DNA of 64,000 nt from an uncultured Lachnospiraceae bacterium (GCA_910585005.1 CAJUCN010000015.1:1-64000); one strand, 5' to 3'; positions 8,757 to 18,286 are shown, counted from the first letter of the stretch. Numbers and translations are program-made. The notes: generated by a model from the letters alone, not told the origin.

Positions 8757-10618
8757 CTTAACCCTTCCATTTCCTTTTTGATCAAGCCGATAACCGTCTG
8801 GGGGTCAATGCCAATTTCTTTTTCCAGCATCTCCACATTTCCGTGCTCTACATATTCATCCGGTATTGCTATCCTTAACAGCCTGCTCTGGCTGCCCGAT
8901 TGATCCAATACATCTCTAACCTTTTCACCATAACCACCGCTGGCAACGTTCTCTTCCATCGTTACCAAAAGGCGATGTCCCTTGGCTGCATCACAGATTG
9001 CCTGTTCATCAATTGGTTTTACAAATCTTGCATTAATGATACTGCACCCGTATCCCGCTTCTTTTAGTTTCTCCCTGACTATTTCCGCCTTCTTGACCAT
9101 GCTTCCCACTGCAAGCAGGCAAATTTCATCCTCACAATAAATCATTTCCGCTTTTCCCATTTTAATGGGCGTCCTAAACTCCCGAAGCCCGGCATATGCC
9201 TCCCCTCTGGGATAGCGCACCGCTATCGGCACTTCATTGGCCAGCGCAAATTTCATCATATCCGATAATTCCCATTTATTCTTAGGCGCCATAATATGCA
9301 TACCAGGTATGGAAGATAAATAAGACAGATCAAAAATCCCCTGATGGGTCTCTCCGTCACTTCCAACAAGGCCAGCCCGGTCAATTGCAAAGACTACCGG
9401 AAGGTTTTGGATGCATACATCGTGAAGGATCTGGTCGTATGCTCTTTGTAAAAAAGAAGAATAAATGGCAACCACCGGACGCAGACCTCCTGCCGCCAGC
9501 CCTGCTGCAAAAGTAACTGCATGTTCTTCTGCTATCCCCACATCAAAAAACCGATCCGGGTACATGTTCCGAAAACGCTTTAAGCCTGTCCCGTCAGGCA
9601 TTGCCGCCGTAATAGCAATCACTTTTTCATCTCTTGCGCCTAATTTCGTCATAACCGTCGAAAAAATATCCGTATAATTTGCCGTAGTTCTAGGTTTGCT
9701 GGGAAGCCCCGTTTCAATGTCAAATGGTTCCGCCCCATGAAATCTGGCCGGATGCCGTTCCGCCGGTCCATATCCCCTTCCCTTCTCTGTAATCACATGG
9801 ACCATAACCGCTTTCCTGATTCTTTTTGCTTCTTGCAGGACGCGAAGTATTTCCGCAATATTATGTCCATCCACTGGCCCCAAATAAGTCAAGCCAATAT
9901 CCTCAAAAAGCATCCCTGGCACAACCAAATGTTTAAAGCTGCTTTTGGCCTTACGAATGCTCTCCACCACTTTTCCCCCTCTGGGAGTATCTTTTAATGT
10001 ATTATAGACCCCTTCTTTAATATCCAGATAAGCGTTTGAAGTACGCACATTATTCAGATACTTAGACACTCCGCCTACATTTTCAGAAATCGACATGTTA
10101 TTGTCATTCAGGACAATAATAAAATTCGTGTCCAACTTAGCCGCATTGTTTAACGCTTCATATGCCATCCCGCCTGTCAGGGATCCGTCACCGATCACAG
10201 AAACTACCGTATTGTTTTCCCCTTGGATATCTCTTGCTTTAACAAGCCCCAGGCCTGCCGAAATAGAGGTAGAACTATGTCCCGTATCAAAGCAGTCGCA
10301 ATCGCTCTCTTTTCTCTTAGGAAATCCGCTCATCCCTCCGAATTTGCGTAGGTTCTCAAAGCCTTCCCTTCTTCCGGTAAGAAGTTTATGGGTATAAGAC
10401 TGATGCCCTACATCCCAAATCAGCTTGTCCTTTGGAAGGTCAAGAAACAAATGCAGCGCCATAGTAAGCTCCACCGCACCTAGATTCGACCCCAAATGTC
10501 CCCCTGTTTTTGAAATCTTCTCGATAAGGAATTCCCGGATCTCCTGTGCAAGTTCCTGATATTCCCCAGGGTTGATATTTTTAATATCTCCTACTTTTTT
10601 TATCTTTTCAAGCATCAT
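8753..10618 (-). CDS. dxs: 1-deoxy-D-xylulose-5-phosphate synthase
   Basis: Dxs condenses pyruvate and glyceraldehyde 3-phosphate, the first step of the MEP isoprenoid pathway, using thiamine diphosphate. The 621-residue product has GHQSYTHK (71-78), the TPP motif GDGSLTGG (143-150) with LNDNNMSIS after it, a transketolase-like pyrimidine-binding domain and a C-terminal domain. The open frame extends 13 codons upstream; AAGAAGG favours the ATG pair at 10613-10618. It lies next to ispA, which uses the pathway's products. Confidence 0.96.
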   Translation of the reverse strand: MMLEKIKKVGDIKNINPGEYQELAQEIREFLIEKISKTGGHLGSNLGAVELTMALHLFLDLPKDKLIWDVGHQSYTHKLLTGRREGFENLRKFGGMSGFPKRKESDCDCFDTGHSSTSISAGLGLVKARDIQGENNTVVSVIGDGSLTGGMAYEALNNAAKLDTNFIIVLNDNNMSISENVGGVSKYLNNVRTSNAYLDIKEGVYNTLKDTPRGGKVVESIRKAKSSFKHLVVPGMLFEDIGLTYLGPVDGHNIAEILRVLQEAKRIRKAVMVHVITEKGRGYGPAERHPARFHGAEPFDIETGLPSKPRTTANYTDIFSTVMTKLGARDEKVIAITAAMPDGTGLKRFRNMYPDRFFDVGIAEEHAVTFAAGLAAGGLRPVVAIYSSFLQRAYDQILHDVCIQNLPVVFAIDRAGLVGSDGETHQGIFDLSYLSSIPGMHIMAPKNKWELSDMMKFALANEVPIAVRYPRGEAYAGLREFRTPIKMGKAEMIYCEDEICLLAVGSMVKKAEIVREKLKEAGYGCSIINARFVKPIDEQAICDAAKGHRLLVTMEENVASGGYGEKVRDVLDQSGSQSRLLRIAIPDEYVEHGNVEMLEKEIGIDPQTVIGLIKKEMEGLR

Positions 10619-10660
10619 ATCCCAACCTTCTTTTCTTCTGTGATACCATTCCCACACCGG

Positions 10661-11560
10661 CTATTTTTCTCTATTTATCAAAGACTTTACAAGTTCGTGC
10701 AAAAACAAATCAGAAGATTCAAAAGAACCCAAGATCTCCAGCGCTTCCTGTGTGAGTCTTTCCACCTCTTCTTTTGACTTTTCTAAACCATGGAGAGCCA
10801 CATACGTCAACTTTTCGTTCTTTGCGTCACTTCCTACTGGTTTCCCTAAAACCTCCGTAGTACTCACAACATCCAAGATATCATCCTGTATCTGGAAAGC
10901 GATGCCAATATCATATGCGGCACGTTCTATCTTTTCCACATCGTCAGCATCCGCCCCAGCCAGTATTGCACCGATCATCATTGCCGCCTGAATTAACGCT
11001 GCCGTTTTCTTCTCGTGAATAAATAACAGCATATCCCCGGTAACCTCATCTGCCGACTCTGCCATGATATCCCCGGCCTGGCCTCCGATCATCCCGTAAA
11101 TACCGGCCTTCCTGCCAAGCACACGGATCGCGCAGGCAGTCCTGATAAATTCCTGATCCGTTTTGGCCAGATCAAACCCGCTTGCCGCAGTCTCATAAGC
11201 AAGGTTCAGCAGCCCGTCTCCTGCAAGCACTGCCATGCCATCGCCGTATACCTTCCATGTGGTTTCCCGCCCCCGGCGGTACTCGTCATTATCCATTGCC
11301 GGAAGATCATCATGTACCAGCGAATAGTTATGGATCATTTCAAGGGCTGCCATAAACGGTTCAATCAGCTCTCCCTCACCGCCAAAGAGTAAAAAGCTCT
11401 CTTCCATCAAAATAGGACGCAGCCTTTTTCCTCCTGCCAGCACACTATAATCCATCGCCTCCAAAACTTTTTTTTGGTATCCCGTTATCTCCGGCATATA
11501 TTTCTTCAGAACACTTTCTGCCCTGTCTGTTTTTGCGTGAAGCATTTCTCTAAAATTCAT
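10661..11560 (-). CDS. ispA: Polyprenyl (farnesyl/geranylgeranyl) diphosphate synthase
   Basis: This trans-prenyltransferase elongates DMAPP with IPP units. The 299-residue product has the first aspartate-rich motif DDLPAMD at 84-90 and the second DDILD at about 226-230, plus GGKRLRP near 43-49. GGAGAGG just before the ATG at 11560 supports this start; a start at 11572 would lie deeper in xseB. Product chain length (C15 or C20) is not decided here. Confidence 0.94.
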   Translation of the reverse strand: MNFREMLHAKTDRAESVLKKYMPEITGYQKKVLEAMDYSVLAGGKRLRPILMEESFLLFGGEGELIEPFMAALEMIHNYSLVHDDLPAMDNDEYRRGRETTWKVYGDGMAVLAGDGLLNLAYETAASGFDLAKTDQEFIRTACAIRVLGRKAGIYGMIGGQAGDIMAESADEVTGDMLLFIHEKKTAALIQAAMMIGAILAGADADDVEKIERAAYDIGIAFQIQDDILDVVSTTEVLGKPVGSDAKNEKLTYVALHGLEKSKEEVERLTQEALEILGSFESSDLFLHELVKSLINREK

Positions 11561-11762
11561 TGACCTCTCCATTCTCGTTAAGTACCAGAACCTGCTTTTC
11601 TACCTTATCAATCGCCCGGTTACACTTCTTTAGTAACTCCATCCCCTCCCGGTAGACCTGAAAAGACTGTTCCAAAGTAATATCCTCCTGCTCCAAAGCA
11701 TTCACTGTCTCTTCAAGTTTTAAAAAAGCCTCTTCTAAATTCAGCTTTCCCTCTTCCTGCAT
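11550..11762 (-). CDS. xseB: Exodeoxyribonuclease VII small subunit
   Basis: XseB forms the helical small subunits of exonuclease VII. The 70-residue product (LNLEEAFLKLEETVNALEQ...) has the family's normal length and amphipathic helices. GAGGAG eight bases upstream fixes the ATG at 11762. It starts directly after the xseA stop and overlaps ispA by 11 bp. Confidence 0.92.
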   Translation of the reverse strand: MQEEGKLNLEEAFLKLEETVNALEQEDITLEQSFQVYREGMELLKKCNRAIDKVEKQVLVLNENGEVNEF

Positions 11763-11763
11763 A

Positions 11764-12978
11764 TCAGATCTCCTCTCTTTCCACCGGCCATTTTCCGGTG
11801 ACAGATGCCTGTATCTTTCCATTTTTCACATATACCTGGATCAGATCTCCCAGGGATACCTTATGAATATCATTCAGAGTCCTGCCGTTTCCATCCTCCG
11901 CATAGGAATAACCTTGATTGAGCTTATCCAATGGAGACAACCCCTTTAGCCGCTCGATATAAACTGCCATCCTATGTCTGTCATGCAGGATCCGGTTTTT
12001 CATTGCCATCACCAGCTTGTCCTCCATGCTCATCAAGGCGCTTCTCTTTTCCCGGATCCTTCCCATAGGGCTTCCCATCTTAAGCTGGACTTCCAATGCT
12101 TTAAGGGAGGCTCTCCCAAGACGGAGTTTTCCTTGTATCTGCCTGTAAAGGGATATGCGGAACCCTTCCAGGCATGCAAATGCCTCGCCTACATCATACA
12201 CTGCCAATTCCGCTGCTGCCGAAGGTGTCGGAGCGCGTAAATCCGATACGAAATCAATAATCGTTGTATCCGTTTCATGTCCTACCGCCGAAATAATTGG
12301 TATCTGGCAGTCAAAAACAGCCTGTGCCACGGCCTCCTCATTAAAAGCCCAAAGATCTTCTATGGAACCGCCGCCCCGCCCTACGATCATTACATCCACC
12401 TGCTTTTCCTCAAGCAGTTTGATTCCACGGACAATACTCTCTGATGCCCCCTCTCCCTGTACCAGAGCCGGATAAAGCAATATCTGGACATATGGGTTTC
12501 TTCTGGAGGCAATATTGATGATGTCCCTGACTGCCGCTCCGGTGGGCGCTGTCACCACGCCAAGGGTACGAATATATCTTGGAATAGGCTTTTTATATTC
12601 CGGTGCAAACATTCCCAGTTCTTCCAGCTTTTTTTTCAACTGTCCAAACTGCTCGTAAAGCGCCCCATCCCCATCCCGGCGGATGGATTTGGCATATAAC
12701 TGATATTTTCCATCACGCTCAAATACCGTCACCGTACCTCTTGCAATGACCTGCATTCCTTCCGCCATTCGGAAATTAAGCCCTGACCGGTTTCCCGCAA
12801 ACATCACGCATGCGATAATCCCTTTGCTATCCTTTAACGTAAAATAAATATGTCCGGAGGAATGATACTTACAGTTGCTGACTTCCCCTTTTACGGAAAG
12901 TTCCTGTAATAAAAAATCCTGCTCGAACATATTTTTAATGTATGAATTCACTTGCCCGACTGTATAAACATTCTGCAT
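11764..12978 (-). CDS. xseA: Exodeoxyribonuclease VII large subunit
   Basis: XseA is the catalytic subunit of the single-strand exonuclease that clips DNA ends into acid-soluble fragments. The 404-residue product has an N-terminal OB fold (about 1-100, VKGEVSNCKYHSSGHIYF), the catalytic core with TAPTGAAVRDI, GRGGGSIEDLWAFN and SAVGHETD, and a coiled-coil tail that binds XseB. It is 12 bp after nusB and next to xseB. Confidence 0.95.
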   Translation of the reverse strand: MQNVYTVGQVNSYIKNMFEQDFLLQELSVKGEVSNCKYHSSGHIYFTLKDSKGIIACVMFAGNRSGLNFRMAEGMQVIARGTVTVFERDGKYQLYAKSIRRDGDGALYEQFGQLKKKLEELGMFAPEYKKPIPRYIRTLGVVTAPTGAAVRDIINIASRRNPYVQILLYPALVQGEGASESIVRGIKLLEEKQVDVMIVGRGGGSIEDLWAFNEEAVAQAVFDCQIPIISAVGHETDTTIIDFVSDLRAPTPSAAAELAVYDVGEAFACLEGFRISLYRQIQGKLRLGRASLKALEVQLKMGSPMGRIREKRSALMSMEDKLVMAMKNRILHDRHRMAVYIERLKGLSPLDKLNQGYSYAEDGNGRTLNDIHKVSLGDLIQVYVKNGKIQASVTGKWPVEREEI

Positions 12979-12989
12979 CTCATACCCGC

Positions 12990-13388
12990 CTACGCAAATT
13001 TTGCAAGAACCCCGTTAATAAATGCCGGCGATGAATCCTGCCCAAACTTTTTGGCCAGTTCCACGGCTTCATTGATCGCCACTCCGGTAGGGATCTCGTC
13101 ATCATATTGTATTTCATAGACAGCAAGCCGAAGGATCGTAAGATCAACTTTTCCCATCCGGTCCGTTCCCCAGCCCTTTGTCTTTTGATTTAATTCCATA
13201 TCAATTTGGTCTAATTGTTTCAAGATCCTCTCGAACTTTTCGTGGATCTCAGTGTTTTCTTCTTCACTTGCCCGGTTTTCTTCATCTTCAAAGAAAAAAG
13301 CTTCCTGCACAGCCAGCTCATCCTTCGCATTAAATTCTACCCGGAACAGAAGTTTAAAAATCTGCTCGCGTAATTCTCTTCTGCTCAT
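12990..13388 (-). CDS. nusB: Transcription antitermination factor NusB
   Basis: NusB binds boxA RNA with NusE/S10 and supports rRNA antitermination. The 132-residue product is all-helical with the characteristic C-terminal motif GVAINEAVELAKKFGQDSS. Its location before xseA and after an Asp23 gene is typical for Firmicutes. Confidence 0.95.
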   Translation of the reverse strand: MSRRELREQIFKLLFRVEFNAKDELAVQEAFFFEDEENRASEEENTEIHEKFERILKQLDQIDMELNQKTKGWGTDRMGKVDLTILRLAVYEIQYDDEIPTGVAINEAVELAKKFGQDSSPAFINGVLAKFA

Positions 13389-13400
13389 GAGTCACCTATT

Positions 13401-13787
13401 CTATCTGTCCTTCACCATATTTACGCCGGCAATACGCACATCTACATCGGATACCTCAAGCCCGGTCATGTTCTCAACCGTCGTCTTGACCTTCCCCTGT
13501 ACCTTCTGTGAAACAACAGGAATATTATATCCATATTCAATGACAAGCGCCAATTCCGCCTTTACCCGCTTTCCTAACACCTCTACTTTTACACCCTTTG
13601 CCAAGTTCTTAACGCCCATCTTACTTAGCAGGTCATTGCTGATATTCCCTGCCATAGCGGCAACACCCTCTACTTCCGTTGCTGCAAGGCCCGCAATCAT
13701 CGCCACCACATCATCTGCAATTTTTACTGTCCCCAGGTTTTCGTCTTCCTGCAATATATAAGTGTTCTGTTCATAAGTTTTTTCCAT
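13401..13787 (-). CDS. Asp23/Gls24 family envelope stress response protein
   Basis: The 128-residue product has the Asp23 domain pattern (VKIADDVVAMIAGLAATEVEGV near the start, then an alternating beta-rich core). Family members associate with the membrane under cell-wall or alkaline stress. AAAGGG fits the ATG at 13787; an ATG at 13793 is possible but very close to it. First gene of the nusB-xseAB-ispA-dxs-tlyA-nadK-argR-recN cluster. A weak promoter candidate (TAGGCA-17-TATGAT) lies in the 118-bp gap upstream. Confidence 0.88.
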   Translation of the reverse strand: MEKTYEQNTYILQEDENLGTVKIADDVVAMIAGLAATEVEGVAAMAGNISNDLLSKMGVKNLAKGVKVEVLGKRVKAELALVIEYGYNIPVVSQKVQGKVKTTVENMTGLEVSDVDVRIAGVNMVKDR

Positions 13788-13911
13788 GATCATGTCCCTT
13801 TCTTTTTCACTTGATTTAAGCTGCCTAACCCCAGCTTTGTACGGGAATTGACATTAAAAGCTCCATTACTGATAATCATACCAAAAATTGCCCGTTTTGC
13901 CTAGCCCTATT

Positions 13912-15192
13912 CTACAGCCAGAAACTAAGCCCAAGCTGTTCCGCATTTTCGGCATAGGAGACAGTCCCTTCTTTCGTGTTCAGATACCGGAATATCTTTT
14001 GGTTTCCAATCAAGTGTTCCGTCATTTGCTGATAAGTTTCCTGGTCTGCACACTTTAAAGTAATATAACTGTTTCCGTTTTCATAGGCTGATAAAAAGAC
14101 CTGCTCTAAAAGAGCTTCGTCCACTTCTGTAAAATACAGCCCCTCTCTCACATAATAATTATCTTCCATAGAACTGCATACCGGAACCTCCACAATTGTG
14201 TCTATGATATGGGTCTTTTCAAGCTGCTGTGTGGTGACGCAAAGATAATCATAATTAATAGGGGGTATGCTGCCTGCAGCGTCACTGTTTCCTCCAATCA
14301 TCTGATAAGAAGCATCTCCCCATGTGGTATCCACATAATAGTAATTCCCGTCTAGCAAGACCAGGTTCCAGGCATGTCCCTCTCCCCCGGAAACCTTCCC
14401 CATAATCAACGTTGCTTCTATCCCTGCACTGTTTAAAAGATACTCCGTAGCTTTTGCATATCCCTGGCAGACACTTCTTTGGTGGATGAAAACAGAGCAA
14501 ATATTCTGATTGTCCGGCGCCGTGGCATCGTACTCTGTTTCCCTGATAATATATTCGTAGATATATTTCACCTTCTGGTAATCATCAAAGGATGGCTCTA
14601 TGCCACGCATACATTCCGTAACATAAGCATTGATCTGTTCCTGACGCATGGCGGCCTCTGCACTGGACATGTTATATGTCCCGGAAAAGGTGACTTTCTT
14701 TACTTCATCCCCTAACGTGTACCTGGTAAACGTATACCCTTCCACATAAAAGATCTCAGGATGATCGTTCAGCACACTTTGAAATGCAGTTTCAATGAGC
14801 TGTGTATTGGTGCTCCGAAGCGCAATCCCCTCTCCAAACTGTTTCAAGATGCTCAATATTTCCACATAGGCAGTCTGTTCCTCTTCCTTTAGCCTTTCAT
14901 AATAAAAAAGCCCTTTTTGCTGATCTTTTAAGAAAAGGATCTCCTCCTGGGGAACACCTGGAATCTGGTCCACATCTTCATTTCCCGTCTCTTCAAGAAC
15001 ATTCCCGCTCCCATCAGGTGACGGCGTTGGTAAATCGCCCTCTTCCTGTGCATTATTTACGGATTCTGACAGTTGATCCTGATTATGCAGTTGATCTTCA
15101 CTTTCCTGCCTGTCTTCCTGCACATGCCCGGGAAAATGGGCACATCCTGTAAGCAGTAAAAGTACACTTATAAACAGTATTCTTCGTTTCAT
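13912..15192 (-). CDS. Transglutaminase-like domain lipoprotein
   Basis: The product is a predicted lipoprotein: a hydrophobic N-terminus ends in the lipobox LLTGC (Cys about 17). A Glu/Asp/Ser-rich linker (about 25-90) precedes a transglutaminase/protease-like core (about 200-300) with a visible triad of Cys242, His273 and Asp288 (RSVCQGYAKA, EGHAWNLV, YVDTTWGD). Such proteins are thought to act on cell-surface proteins or peptidoglycan; the substrate is unknown. Two start ATGs six bases apart (15198, 15192) follow the prfC TAA immediately, without a good ribosome site, so translation probably depends on prfC. Confidence 0.87.
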   Translation of the reverse strand: MKRRILFISVLLLLTGCAHFPGHVQEDRQESEDQLHNQDQLSESVNNAQEEGDLPTPSPDGSGNVLEETGNEDVDQIPGVPQEEILFLKDQQKGLFYYERLKEEEQTAYVEILSILKQFGEGIALRSTNTQLIETAFQSVLNDHPEIFYVEGYTFTRYTLGDEVKKVTFSGTYNMSSAEAAMRQEQINAYVTECMRGIEPSFDDYQKVKYIYEYIIRETEYDATAPDNQNICSVFIHQRSVCQGYAKATEYLLNSAGIEATLIMGKVSGGEGHAWNLVLLDGNYYYVDTTWGDASYQMIGGNSDAAGSIPPINYDYLCVTTQQLEKTHIIDTIVEVPVCSSMEDNYYVREGLYFTEVDEALLEQVFLSAYENGNSYITLKCADQETYQQMTEHLIGNQKIFRYLNTKEGTVSYAENAEQLGLSFWL

Positions 15193-15198
15193 CTTCAT

Positions 15199-16791
15199 TT
15201 AACCACGTCCAAATTCAGAAAGGACTAATCCCTCGTTTCTCTCCAGTGTCATGCCTACACTCCAGGCGTTGATAAACAAGAGTAACGGATTGCCTTTCAA
15301 ATCTTTAATTTTCTTCATGTCAGAGGTTCCCACCAGCTTTGTTAAGTCAATTTCTTTGTTTTCGATCCATCTGATATGTTCGTAAGGCAAAGGTTCCAAT
15401 TTGATCTCCACATTATACTCATTTTCCAAACGGTATTTCAGCACATCAAACTGCAAAACCCCCACCACGCCTACAATGATCTCTTCCATGCCTGTATTAA
15501 ATTCCTGAAAGATCTGGATAGCGCCTTCTTGTGCAATTTGTGTAATTCCTTTCACAAACTGTTTCCGCTTCATGGTGTCCATCTGTCTGACCCTTGCAAA
15601 ATGTTCCGGTGCAAAGGTAGGAATCCCCTCATACTGGAACTGCTCTTTGGGCATACACAAAGTATCCCCGATAGAAAAGATCCCCGGATCAAATACCCCT
15701 ATAATATCCCCTGCATAAGCCTCATCCAGAATCTTTCTTTCACTGGCCATAATCTGCTGGGGCTGGGATAAACGCATGACCTTACCTCCTTGAACATGCC
15801 GAACCTCCATGCTTGCCTCATACTTGCCGGAGCAAATACGCATAAAAGCAATCCTGTCCCTGTGGGCTTTGTTCATATTCGCCTGTATTTTAAACACAAA
15901 AGCTGAAAAATCATTTTCGACAGGTGATATCACGCCAATGTCCGCTTTCCGCGGAAGAGGTGTGGTAGTCATCTCAAGAAAATGCTGCAGGAAAAATTCC
16001 ACGCCGAAATTTGTCAGGGCTGAACCAAAAAAGACCGGCGTCAATTCTCCTGCCTGAATCAACTCCAGGTCATATTCTGCACTTGCACCATCCAAAAGTT
16101 CAATCTCATCGCTTAAAATACCTTCCGCTTCTTCCCCTATCACGGAAAGAAGCTTGTCCTTATCCGCAACTGAGACTTCCATGGATTCCCCCTCTTTCGT
16201 TCCCTTTTCCGTGTCAGAGTAGGTAATCACACACTGCCTGTCCCTGTCATACACGCCTTTAAAACGCTTGCCGGAACCGATTGGCCAATTAACAGGGCAA
16301 GTTGCAATCCCTAATTCCTTTTCAATCTCGTCAAGCAGCTCAAAGGTATCGTTGGCATCCCTGTCCATCTTATTGATAAAGGTAAAAATGGGGATCTTAC
16401 GCATTACACATACTTTAAAAAGCTTGCGGGTCTGGGCCTCAACACCCTTTGATGCATCAATGACCATTACGGCAGAATCCGCTGCCATCAGCGTCCTGTA
16501 AGTATCCTCCGAAAAATCCTGATGTCCCGGCGTATCCAATATATTAATGCAAAACCCGTCATATTCAAATTGCAGCACTGACGAGGTAACGGAAATCCCT
16601 CTCTCTTTTTCAATCTCCATCCAGTCAGAAACTGCATGTCTTGCCGTTGCTTTCCCTTTCACGCTCCCTGCCAGGTTGATCGCTCCTCCATAGAGTAGAA
16701 ACTTCTCTGTCAGGGTCGTCTTACCTGCATCCGGGTGGGAAATAATCGCAAAGGTCCTTCTCCTGTTTATTTCCTGCTCATAGCTGTTCAC
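15199..16791 (-). CDS. prfC: Peptide chain release factor 3
   Basis: RF3 is a GTPase that recycles RF1/RF2 from the ribosome. The 530-residue product has the P-loop SHPDAGKTT (about 18-26), DTPGHQD, NKMD and the RF3-specific C-terminal domain. The start chosen is GTG at 16791 because GGAGG lies eight bases upstream and the product then has the standard length; an in-frame ATG at 16869 would add 26 unusual residues and reach through a hairpin. The stop abuts the downstream lipoprotein gene. Confidence 0.94.
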   Translation of the reverse strand: MNSYEQEINRRRTFAIISHPDAGKTTLTEKFLLYGGAINLAGSVKGKATARHAVSDWMEIEKERGISVTSSVLQFEYDGFCINILDTPGHQDFSEDTYRTLMAADSAVMVIDASKGVEAQTRKLFKVCVMRKIPIFTFINKMDRDANDTFELLDEIEKELGIATCPVNWPIGSGKRFKGVYDRDRQCVITYSDTEKGTKEGESMEVSVADKDKLLSVIGEEAEGILSDEIELLDGASAEYDLELIQAGELTPVFFGSALTNFGVEFFLQHFLEMTTTPLPRKADIGVISPVENDFSAFVFKIQANMNKAHRDRIAFMRICSGKYEASMEVRHVQGGKVMRLSQPQQIMASERKILDEAYAGDIIGVFDPGIFSIGDTLCMPKEQFQYEGIPTFAPEHFARVRQMDTMKRKQFVKGITQIAQEGAIQIFQEFNTGMEEIIVGVVGVLQFDVLKYRLENEYNVEIKLEPLPYEHIRWIENKEIDLTKLVGTSDMKKIKDLKGNPLLLFINAWSVGMTLERNEGLVLSEFGRG

Positions 16792-16817
16792 TGATTTATC
16801 CTCCAAGTTATCTAAAC

Positions 16818-16841
16818 ATCCTGCCTTATAAAAGGCAGGAT
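16818..16841 (-). terminator. 10-bp hairpin between spoIIIAH and prfC
   Basis: ATCCTGCCTT and AAGGCAGGAT form a perfect stem with a 4-nt loop, 27 bases upstream of the prfC GTG. On the minus strand the tail GTTTAGATAACTT is poor in T, so it may be a weak terminator of the spoIIIA operon or a structured prfC leader. On the plus strand the tail is more T-rich but no gene ends there. Confidence 0.45.
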
Positions 16842-16890
16842 ATTTTACTTTTGTAATAGGATACCACATTTTTCAAAATATAGCACCTAT

Positions 16891-17634
16891 TTATTCCTGT
16901 GACGACAAAGTGCTGATCACAATTGCTTCCGGTGACATACCTGTTTTACGGATAATGATATCCTCTATCTGTGCGCGCTGGGCTTCTGTTAAGTCTGCCG
17001 TGGCAACAACAACATCCACTGTCTCCTCGGTAATGCTGACTACCACATCATCAAACCCTTTGCTTTCAAGAAGGATTTCTGCAGCAGTTTCCTTTTCCGC
17101 CACATCCGTGATTGCAATCATACTGTCCACTGCTTCCTGTTTCTGCTCCTCTGCAATATTTACATTGTTAATGATCTCCAAAAGCGTTTCTTTATTTTTA
17201 GCCCTGGTCTGTTCCTTCATCAGGCGTGCCCCTGAAAGAGTATCCAGCCCCGAAGAGGAGGTAAATACTGCTTCCCCCGGTGTTTCCCCATCAGAAATCT
17301 GGTTTTCCATATTTCCGGCCAATTGGTCTGCCATCACTTCATCCATTGTTTCGTCCAAATAGTTTTCTTCATTCAGCACCACATCGGAATCCAGGCTTTC
17401 GATTTCCCCATATTCCGCCTGCTCCATGTCCTCATCAGAGATTTCAAATAAAGCCGCTACATCCTCATCGGCTTGGGCATCCACCTGACCTGTCGAGGAT
17501 ACGTTGTCCGCCCCTGTGGTCATGATTTCCTCATCTGTGATCTTTGTGCCGGCAAAATTCAAATAACCTGCAACTGCAATCATAATTGCCAGCGCCGTAA
17601 TCATGATCTGATTCTTTTTCACCATATTCTTCAA
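16891..17634 (-). CDS. spoIIIAH: Stage III sporulation protein AH
   Basis: SpoIIIAH is anchored in the mother-cell membrane and binds forespore SpoIIQ across the intermembrane space, forming the feeding-tube channel. The 247-residue product has a membrane helix (about 9-27), an acidic linker (about 35-110) and a C-terminal YscJ/FliF-like ring-building domain (about 140-245). The favoured start is TTG at 17634, with AAGGAG eight bases upstream; the ATG three codons later is 17 bases from that site. Last gene of the spoIIIA operon. Confidence 0.93.
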   Translation of the reverse strand: MKNMVKKNQIMITALAIMIAVAGYLNFAGTKITDEEIMTTGADNVSSTGQVDAQADEDVAALFEISDEDMEQAEYGEIESLDSDVVLNEENYLDETMDEVMADQLAGNMENQISDGETPGEAVFTSSSGLDTLSGARLMKEQTRAKNKETLLEIINNVNIAEEQKQEAVDSMIAITDVAEKETAAEILLESKGFDDVVVSITEETVDVVVATADLTEAQRAQIEDIIIRKTGMSPEAIVISTLSSQE

Positions 17635-17647
17635 TCCCGTATCTCCT

Positions 17648-18286
17648 TTATTCTGATATCATTTTAACTATAATAATCTTATGAGCTTCTATGCCAAATA
17701 ATGCCTGAATTGCCCTTGTAATCTTCTGTACCGTTGCCGCATTTCCACCGCCTTCGGCTGACACTGCCACCCCCATGACCTTGGGATACTTTACCTGCCT
17801 GATAAAAGGGCCTTGTGCACTTCCCTGGCCAGAAAATACGGTGGATTCCTCCTCTGAAATATCTGTGGTGTTTCTGCTTCCGCCTGCTGAATCTACCTCC
17901 GTGCTTCCTCCCCGTCTGCTTACCAGATCTTTCTCCACCAACGTTTCTCCACCGTCTTCCAATGTGACCATGACCCTCACTTTTCCTACTCCGTCCATCG
18001 TTGACAAGAGCTGTTCCAAAGCCTCTTCCAAATATGCCGCATATTCCGGCGCTGCTATGGATAAAGAGGAATCTAATGACTGGATGCCGGCATCCCCGTT
18101 TTCGGATAAATCCAGTATAGCATTCTTACTGTCCCATTGACCGGACTGTGATATCTTTTCTTTTTCCCCTTTTTTGACCGGCCATGCGATCACTAACAGC
18201 AAGATCCCCAGAAGGACCATAATCAGGAAATTGTCTTTGGTTAATTTCCCCTTCCATTTTCCTTCCGAAAGCTTTTTTTCCGCCAT
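17648..18286 (-). CDS. spoIIIAG: Stage III sporulation protein AG
   Basis: SpoIIIAG forms a large ring in the mother-cell membrane as part of the SpoIIIA-SpoIIQ complex. The 212-residue product has a short cytoplasmic N-terminus, a membrane helix (about 21-37) and an extracytoplasmic ring-building domain with the conserved VMVTLEDGGETLVEKDL and a C-terminal ALFGIEAHKIIIVKM. It lies 13 bp from spoIIIAH and 16 bp from spoIIIAF. Confidence 0.93.
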   Translation of the reverse strand: MAEKKLSEGKWKGKLTKDNFLIMVLLGILLLVIAWPVKKGEKEKISQSGQWDSKNAILDLSENGDAGIQSLDSSLSIAAPEYAAYLEEALEQLLSTMDGVGKVRVMVTLEDGGETLVEKDLVSRRGGSTEVDSAGGSRNTTDISEEESTVFSGQGSAQGPFIRQVKYPKVMGVAVSAEGGGNAATVQKITRAIQALFGIEAHKIIIVKMISE

